In this document: positions 36,801 through 41,504 of the stretch, one piece after another
How the letters are laid out: each line of letters opens with the position of its first letter
Position numbering within the stretch: the first letter of the stretch is position 1
DNA from: Clostridiales bacterium
GTDB lineage: Bacteria > Bacillota > Clostridia > Oscillospirales > Oscillospiraceae
Length of the DNA stretch: 41,504 nucleotides
Direction of reading: 5' to 3'
Assembly (NCBI GenBank): GCA_029008095.1
Contig: JAQXJB010000053.1
Coordinates: 1 to 41,504, forward strand
Made by a program: the position numbers and the translations under genes
The notes under the pieces: generated by a model
Databases searched by the model: none
Told to the model about the DNA's origin: nothing
What the model saw: only the letters and a program-made list of their open reading frames with translations

Positions 36801-37838
36801 TCATATATGCTTCGCTCCCGGCTCACATTCCAGTACGGCTCTTGCGTGGTGATGCTCATGCAGAGCGCCTGTTATATAGTGATTATGTTCGTGAACATGT
36901 GTGATCGTATGCGTGTGAGTTGAGCCATCGTGCATATGCACAAACGTGTGCTTGTGCATATGCGCATGATTTCTGATCAACGTATCTGCAACTACAAGCA
37001 CGGAGCCGGCGGTCATCACCGCCAGCGCCGCTAAATAAGTTCCCGACAACTTCTCCCGCAGGAGGATAAAGGAAAAAAACGCGCCTACAAACGGTGCTAC
37101 CGCATAGAAGGCACTCGTTTTAGCAGCTCCCAGAGTGTTCTGCGCTCGGATATACAGGAAAATACTGAGACCGTACGCTATGAATCCGAGCAGCAAGGCT
37201 GCTGCAATATATCCAATTCCGGGTATGCTCTCGCGCTTGATAAACGCGATCATCAGCGCGCCAAGCCCGGAGAATATGCCTTTCAGAATAACAATTTCAT
37301 AGGTGCTCTTTGACGATATATTCCTCGTGCAGTTGTTCTCGAAGCCCCAGCACACCGTTGCCATAATGACAAACAGGGAACCATAGGAGAAGTGTAAGCT
37401 GTCCGTACCTTCAAAAGACAGGATAATACTGGATAAGGTAATAAGTGCGATCGCTGCCCATAAGCGTTTTGACACATCCTCCTTGAAAATCAGAAGTGCA
37501 ATAACCGTCGTTGCGACGATCTCAAAATTTCCAAGCAAAGACGCATTGGAGGAAGAACCATAGCTAAGTCCCAACATCAAGAAAATTGGAGCAGCAATGT
37601 CAAGAACGATCATCCCGATCACAAAGGGTAGGTCTTTTCCAGACAGTCTTTCTGATTGCCTGCGGCTTTTTTTGTTCAGCAGAGATAAAATTCCTATGCC
37701 GATTCCTGCGCCGAGATATAAGAGCGCCGCCATAGTGGTCGGCCCCACATTCTGAAGCAGTATTTTTGACGCCGGAACGTTGATGGCATAGAAGATCGCA
37801 GCCAAAATGGCAAATACTATTGCTTTCACATTTCCCAT
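36801..37838 (-). CDS. EamA/DMT-family transporter with C-terminal histidine-rich tail
   Basis: 345 residues. Residues 1-285 are two EamA repeats of about five membrane helices each (KAIVFAILAAIFYAINVPASK, then SLFVIMATVCWGFENNCTRNIS at the start of the second repeat), the drug/metabolite exporter fold. After the last helix (AALAVMTAGSVLVVADTLI) comes a 55-residue cytoplasmic-side tail (291-345) with 17 His, in HxHxH runs around a DGSTHTH element, as in metal-binding tails of CbiM-like and zinc transporters. This suggests that Ni, Co or Zn binding regulates or is the cargo; unproven. GGTGA-type site before ATG 37838; first gene of a pair with the AadA-like gene. Relatively low GC for the window. 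Confidence 0.88.
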   Translation of the reverse strand: MGNVKAIVFAILAAIFYAINVPASKILLQNVGPTTMAALLYLGAGIGIGILSLLNKKSRRQSERLSGKDLPFVIGMIVLDIAAPIFLMLGLSYGSSSNASLLGNFEIVATTVIALLIFKEDVSKRLWAAIALITLSSIILSFEGTDSLHFSYGSLFVIMATVCWGFENNCTRNISSKSTYEIVILKGIFSGLGALMIAFIKRESIPGIGYIAAALLLGFIAYGLSIFLYIRAQNTLGAAKTSAFYAVAPFVGAFFSFILLREKLSGTYLAALAVMTAGSVLVVADTLIRNHAHMHKHTFVHMHDGSTHTHTITHVHEHNHYITGALHEHHHARAVLECEPGAKHI

Positions 37839-37874
37839 ATCATTTCACCCTATCAAATATATCAGTCTGTGTTT

Positions 37875-37903
37875 ATCATAGCAGTTTTTATCCATATTTG
37901 CAA
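37875..37903 (-). promoter_or_regulatory. sigma-A promoter of the EamA/AadA-like operon
   Basis: Minus strand TTGCAA (37903-37898), 17 nt, TATGAT (37880-37875). Confidence 0.75.
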
Positions 37904-38052
37904 TCAAGCTTTTAAAAGCACATGGGAGTTATTTGTCACCACTCAAATTAAACGAGCACAATCTGGCAGTTTTTTGATTATCAGAATAACTTGGCGTAAA
38001 GGCGAAAATCCGCCGTAAACGCAAAAATTCTCTTTTTTTATTGAAACGAATG

Positions 38053-38061
38053 TGTTATAAT
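38053..38061 (+). promoter_or_regulatory. Extended -10 element before secA
   Basis: TG-T-TATAAT (38053-38061) with only a T-rich -35 region; leader about 65 nt. Nothing else is recognised in 37904-38052. Confidence 0.6.
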
Positions 38062-38134
38062 ATTCAAATATCAGAGTATACAATGTGATACAAATACCCG
38101 AAATTACTTCGCGAATAGCACAGGAGACAAAAGC

Positions 38135-40870
38135 ATGGGACTTTTTACAAAAATATTCGGAACTCACAGTGAACGTGAGCTTAAAAAAATAATGCCCATA
38201 ATCAATAAAATAGAGGCATTGGAGGATGAATACAGGAAGCTCAGCGATGCTGAGCTCAAGGCCAAGACGCCAGAATTCAAAGCTCGCCTTGAAAAGGGCG
38301 AGACTCTGGACGATATACTGCCGGAGGCCTTCGCCACAGTCCGCGAGGCATCTGACCGCGTGCTGGGTATGCGCCATTACCGCGTTCAGCTTATCGGCGG
38401 TCTGGTGCTCCATCAGGGCCGCATCGCTGAGATGAAGACCGGCGAAGGAAAAACGCTGGTGGCCACGCTTCCTGCTTATCTCAACGCCCTCACCGGAAAG
38501 GGCGTGCATATTGTCACGGTAAACGATTACCTTGCAAAGCGTGACAGCGAGTGGATGGGAAAGGTGCACCGCTTTCTCGGCCTTACGGTGGGCCTGATCA
38601 TCCACGATATGAACTCCGAGCAGCGCAAGGCGGCCTACGCCGCCGATATAACCTATGGCACAAATAACGAGATGGGCTTTGACTATCTCCGTGACAATAT
38701 GGCAATATACAAAAACAGAATAGTCCAGCGCGGACACGTCTTCGCTATCGTTGATGAGGTGGACTCCATCCTCATCGACGAGGCCAGAACGCCGCTCATC
38801 ATATCCGGCAAAGGCGACGCCTCCACATCTCTTTACGAGCAGGCGGATGATTTTGTAAAGCGCCTGAAAAAGCAGGTTTTTGCTTCTGTGGATGATAAGG
38901 AGGATACCGACGAGGTCTCGGACGCCGATTACATCGTGGACGAAAAGGCTAAATCCGCCACCCTTACCGCCCGGGGCATAGCCAAGGCAGAGGCGGCATT
39001 CGGTATAGAGAACCTTTCCGACATAGAAAATTCCACCCTCTCCCACCATATCAACCAGGCTCTCAAGGCTCATGGCATCATGCATAAGGACATTGATTAT
39101 GTTGTCAAGGATGGGCAGGTAATCATAGTTGACGAGTTCACCGGCCGCCTTATGTTCGGCCGCCGTTATAACGAGGGCCTTCATCAGGCCATTGAGGCTA
39201 AGGAAGGGGTCAAGGTTCAGCGCGAAAGCCGCACCTTGGCCACCATCACCTTTCAGAATTACTTCCGCATGTATGGCAAGCTTTCGGGCATGACCGGCAC
39301 CGCTTCCACCGAGGCCGACGAATTCCGTCAGATCTATAAGCTGGATGTGGTGGAAATTCCCACCAACAAACCGGTGGTGCGCCAGGATCATCCCGATATG
39401 GTCTTTAAGACCGAAAACGGCAAATACCGGGCGGTGATCGACCAGATCGTTGAATGCCATGCCAAAGGCCAGCCGGTGCTGGTGGGCACCGTTTCGGTGG
39501 AAAAATCGGAACACCTTTCGGCGATGCTGAAACGGCGCGGTATCGGACATCAGGTGCTCAACGCCAAATATCATGAAAAAGAAGCCACCATTGTCGCCCA
39601 GGCCGGTAAGCTGGGGGCCGTTACCATCGCCACCAATATGGCCGGCCGCGGCACCGATATTATGCTGGGCGGCAACGCCGAATTTATGGCCAAGGCCCAA
39701 ATGGAGGCCGAGGGCTTTGCAGAAGAACTGATCGAAGAGGCCACCGGCTTTGCCGAGACCGATGATCAGGAGATACTGGATGCCCGCGAACGGTTCCGCC
39801 AGCTCAACACCCAGTATAAGCAGCAGATCAGCGGCGAAAGCGAAGCTGTAAAAGCCGCCGGCGGCCTATTTATCATCGGTACCGAACGCCACGAATCCCG
39901 CCGTATCGACAATCAGCTGCGCGGCCGTTCCGGCCGTCAGGGCGACCCGGGCGAAAGCCGCTTCTATATTTCGCTGGAAGACGACCTGATGCGGTTGTTC
40001 GGCGGCGAACGGCTGCAGGGCATGATGGACAGCCTTGGCGTGGACGAGGATATGCCCATTGAGAACAAGATGCTCAGCAATCAGATCGAGTCGGCTCAGC
40101 GCCGGTTGGAGGGCCGCAACTTTGAGATCCGTAAGAATGTGCTGCAGTTTGACGATGTAATGAACAAGCAGCGCGAAATTATCTACGGCCAGCGCGAGCA
40201 GGTGCTGCGGGGCGACGATGTGGCGGAAAGCGTCAAAAATATGGTGCGTTCCAGCATTGAGGGCCGGGTCAACCAGTATCTGGTGGGGGATGAATTCCAC
40301 GATGACTGGAACTTTGAAGCGCTGCGCCAGTATTATAAGGGCTGGCTTGCCAACGATCAGGACTTCCGTTATACGACCGAGGAGCTTTCAGAAGTCAGCC
40401 GGGAAGAAGTTACCGCCCTGCTGCAGCAGCGTGCCCAGGAACTTTATCAGAAGCGTGAGGCGGAGTTTGGCCCCGAGATCATGCGGGAACTGGAACGCGT
40501 GGTGCTGCTGCGGTCGGTCGACCTGCACTGGATGGACCATATCGACGCCATGCATGAGCTGAAACGGGGCATTTATCTGCGCAGCTACGCCCAGCACGAC
40601 CCGGTGGTCGAGTACCGTCACGAAGGTTTTGCCATGTTTGACGAGATGATTGCCGAGATCCGTGAAGATACCGCCCGTGCCATTCTTACGGTAAAGATCC
40701 GCCTGCAGGAGGGACAGCCTCAGCGCGAGCAGGTGGCCAAACCGGACGAATACACCGGCGGTGACGGCAGCCTGGCCAAAAAGCCGATGACCGGCGGCAA
40801 AAAGATCGGCCGTAACGATCCCTGCCCCTGCGGCAGCGGCAAAAAGTATAAAAAGTGCTGCGGACGCTGA
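38135..40870 (+). CDS. secA: Preprotein translocase ATPase SecA (codon usage switches midway)
   Basis: Motor ATPase pushing preproteins through SecYEG. 911 residues, intact. Seen: Walker A MKTGEGKT (about 102-109), [29 protein letters not shown] (Walker B/DEAD), [17 protein letters not shown] (about 384-400), the second nucleotide fold with [10 protein letters not shown] and [23 protein letters not shown], the helical scaffold, and a C-terminal zinc motif ([14 protein letters not shown]) for SecB/ribosome contact. Oddity: by my count 13 ATA codons in the first 333 codons but 1 in the remaining 578, while CGG goes from 1 to about 12. GAA, AAA and CCG/TCG also become common after about 39.35 kb. 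The protein is continuous, so either the gene is a recombinant or the sequence joins two genomes here. Confidence 0.96.
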   Translation: MGLFTKIFGTHSERELKKIMPIINKIEALEDEYRKLSDAELKAKTPEFKARLEKGETLDDILPEAFATVREASDRVLGMRHYRVQLIGGLVLHQGRIAEMKTGEGKTLVATLPAYLNALTGKGVHIVTVNDYLAKRDSEWMGKVHRFLGLTVGLIIHDMNSEQRKAAYAADITYGTNNEMGFDYLRDNMAIYKNRIVQRGHVFAIVDEVDSILIDEARTPLIISGKGDASTSLYEQADDFVKRLKKQVFASVDDKEDTDEVSDADYIVDEKAKSATLTARGIAKAEAAFGIENLSDIENSTLSHHINQALKAHGIMHKDIDYVVKDGQVIIVDEFTGRLMFGRRYNEGLHQAIEAKEGVKVQRESRTLATITFQNYFRMYGKLSGMTGTASTEADEFRQIYKLDVVEIPTNKPVVRQDHPDMVFKTENGKYRAVIDQIVECHAKGQPVLVGTVSVEKSEHLSAMLKRRGIGHQVLNAKYHEKEATIVAQAGKLGAVTIATNMAGRGTDIMLGGNAEFMAKAQMEAEGFAEELIEEATGFAETDDQEILDARERFRQLNTQYKQQISGESEAVKAAGGLFIIGTERHESRRIDNQLRGRSGRQGDPGESRFYISLEDDLMRLFGGERLQGMMDSLGVDEDMPIENKMLSNQIESAQRRLEGRNFEIRKNVLQFDDVMNKQREIIYGQREQVLRGDDVAESVKNMVRSSIEGRVNQYLVGDEFHDDWNFEALRQYYKGWLANDQDFRYTTEELSEVSREEVTALLQQRAQELYQKREAEFGPEIMRELERVVLLRSVDLHWMDHIDAMHELKRGIYLRSYAQHDPVVEYRHEGFAMFDEMIAEIREDTARAILTVKIRLQEGQPQREQVAKPDEYTGGDGSLAKKPMTGGKKIGRNDPCPCGSGKKYKKCCGR
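39128..39370. other. Compositional breakpoint inside secA
   Basis: The last upstream-style codon (ATA at 39125-39127) and the first clear downstream-style codons (CCG GTG GTG near 39371) bracket the switch. The interval encodes the highly conserved segment ending in [13 protein letters not shown], where sequences from different genomes are most alike and could recombine or be wrongly joined. Confidence 0.65.
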
Positions 40871-40894
40871 ACCCGGCATAGAATGATAGCAGCC

Positions 40895-40930
40895 AACGGC
40901 CCCGTCGCTTCAATACGGCGGGGCCGTTTT
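40895..40930 (+). terminator. Terminator of secA
   Basis: Perfect 10-bp stem AACGGCCCCG/CGGGGCCGTT (40895-40904 with 40919-40928), 14-nt loop, ending in TTTT. Confidence 0.85.
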
Positions 40931-40960
40931 GCGAAAAAGCGTCATAAAGGAGGATGCGCT

Positions 40961-41504
40961 GTGGCGTCCATCATCGAATATGTGGAACAGGAATTACATA
41001 CCCTGAACGAAAAGCCTTTTACCGAGGTGGACAGTTTGGTGCTCAGTCAGCTCAGCTATCTGCGGATGGGCAGTTTGGTGCCGGGGCTGGGCAGGCCTGG
41101 CGGCATCCCGCTGGCCGGCCTTTTGAAGGCCGAATATTTTGACCGGATCTTTCACCACGTTCGCGCCCCCGAGCAGAACAAACGGCTGCTGGTGGCCGCC
41201 TGTGCCAGCCCCCGGTTCCGCAACCTTGTTCTTTGTGACTATGTGGAGGAAAGGGACACGGTGGAAGAAAAGGAATTTTCTGCCGTCACCTTTTTGATGG
41301 GGGATGGGCGCCGCTATCTGGCTTTCAGAGGGACCGGTGCCGACCTGGTGGGGTGGAAAGAGGACTTCAACATGGCGTTTAAAACCCCTGTGCCCGCCCA
41401 AAAGGCAGCGCTGGAATATGTCGCCCACGCCGCGCGCGTCAGCCGGGACATTCTGCTGCTGGGCGGACATTCCAAGGGGGGCAATCTGGCCGCCTACTCG
41501 GCGG
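40961..41504 (+). CDS. DUF2974 (Mbeg1-like) alpha/beta-hydrolase-fold protein, 3' end cut by window edge
   Basis: 181 codons read to the window edge. GTG start at 40961, chosen because AAAGGAGG lies 9 nt upstream; an ATG at 40954 is in another frame. DUF2974 features: LSQLSYLRM early on, LAFRGTGADLVGWKEDFNMAF (about 127-147) and the nucleophile-elbow sequence GHSKGGNLAAY (about 169-179), with the Ser expected to be catalytic in a lipase-like fold. Function unknown; homologues are common in Firmicutes. Codon usage (GAA, CGG, CCG, CTG) matches the distal half of secA and differs from the rest of the window, so it shares the question of origin raised there. Confidence 0.88.
   Translation, partial: MASIIEYVEQELHTLNEKPFTEVDSLVLSQLSYLRMGSLVPGLGRPGGIPLAGLLKAEYFDRIFHHVRAPEQNKRLLVAACASPRFRNLVLCDYVEERDTVEEKEFSAVTFLMGDGRRYLAFRGTGADLVGWKEDFNMAFKTPVPAQKAALEYVAHAARVSRDILLLGGHSKGGNLAAYSA

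Noticed and set aside
37943-39700. A 585-codon frame opposite secA and its promoter
   Set aside because: Antisense to a clearly conserved SecA; no motif, and it would run through the secA promoter.

Overview
The window looks like a chromosomal segment of an anaerobic, spore-forming, butyrate-producing clostridium. My best guess is the Oscillospirales/Oscillospiraceae type from gut, inferred from gene content and not from any search. Supporting genes are spoIIE and spoVT (sporulation), a thiolase/butyryl-CoA dehydrogenase/EtfBA operon, a rubredoxin fusion, a membrane pyrophosphatase, ECF-transporter S components and Gram-positive style sigma-A promoters and AGGAGG ribosome sites. There are no phage genes, insertion sequences, CRISPR arrays or rRNA. 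One tRNA (Gln, CTG anticodon) is present.

Layout. 1-1.8 kb (-): mtnA followed by a 3'-truncated deoD (nucleoside/MTA salvage). 1.9-4.7 kb (-): a CYTH protein, a MocR/PdxR-type regulator and an ECF S component behind its own promoter with a tandem TTGGTWC repeat. 4.8-7.5 kb (+): spoIIE and a small membrane protein. 7.6-10.7 kb (+): luxS-mtnN-ABC-F, the activated methyl cycle plus a translation-associated ATPase. 10.7-13.1 kb (-): cupin, then mobA-GNAT-iron-sulfur protein. 13.2-17.9 kb (+): thl, bcd, etfB, etfA. 17.9-19.0 kb (-): a SAM methyltransferase behind a consensus promoter, a 35-codon leader ORF and a transcription attenuator. 19.1-20.8 kb (+): flavin reductase-rubredoxin, tRNA-Gln, spoVT. 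20.8-26.0 kb (-): P-type ATPase, MurT-like, GatD-like, HAD phosphatase in one tight operon. 26.1-28.7 kb (+): cytoplasmic ParB-like/BMP fusion and xpt. 28.7-31.2 kb (-): DUF1294 and hppA. 31.3-35.1 kb: a small protein (+), a UroD/MtaA-type methyltransferase (-) and metG (-). 35.2-37.9 kb: bioY (+), an AadA-like nucleotidyltransferase (-) and an EamA transporter with a His-rich tail (-). 38.1-41.5 kb (+): secA and a truncated DUF2974 hydrolase-like gene.

The most interesting items are: (1) a complete leader-peptide/attenuator architecture in front of the methyltransferase at 17.9 kb, of the kind used by ribosome-stalling-inducible resistance genes; (2) a MurT/GatD pair in which the GatD-like subunit has lost both the catalytic Cys (Thr88) and His (Leu185); (3) a MocR regulator whose PLP-lysine position is Arg; (4) a cytoplasmic ParB-like/BMP purine-binding fusion next to xpt; (5) an EamA transporter with 17 histidines in its last 55 residues; and (6) an abrupt codon-usage switch inside secA at about 39.1-39.4 kb. 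The switch suggests either recombination or a chimeric assembly, so the last 2.2 kb may not belong to the same genome.

Almost every intergenic region holds a recognisable promoter (TTGnnn, 16-18 nt, TAnnnT) or a hairpin terminator, and these are listed. All functions are assigned from sequence recognition by eye; no alignment or database search was run.
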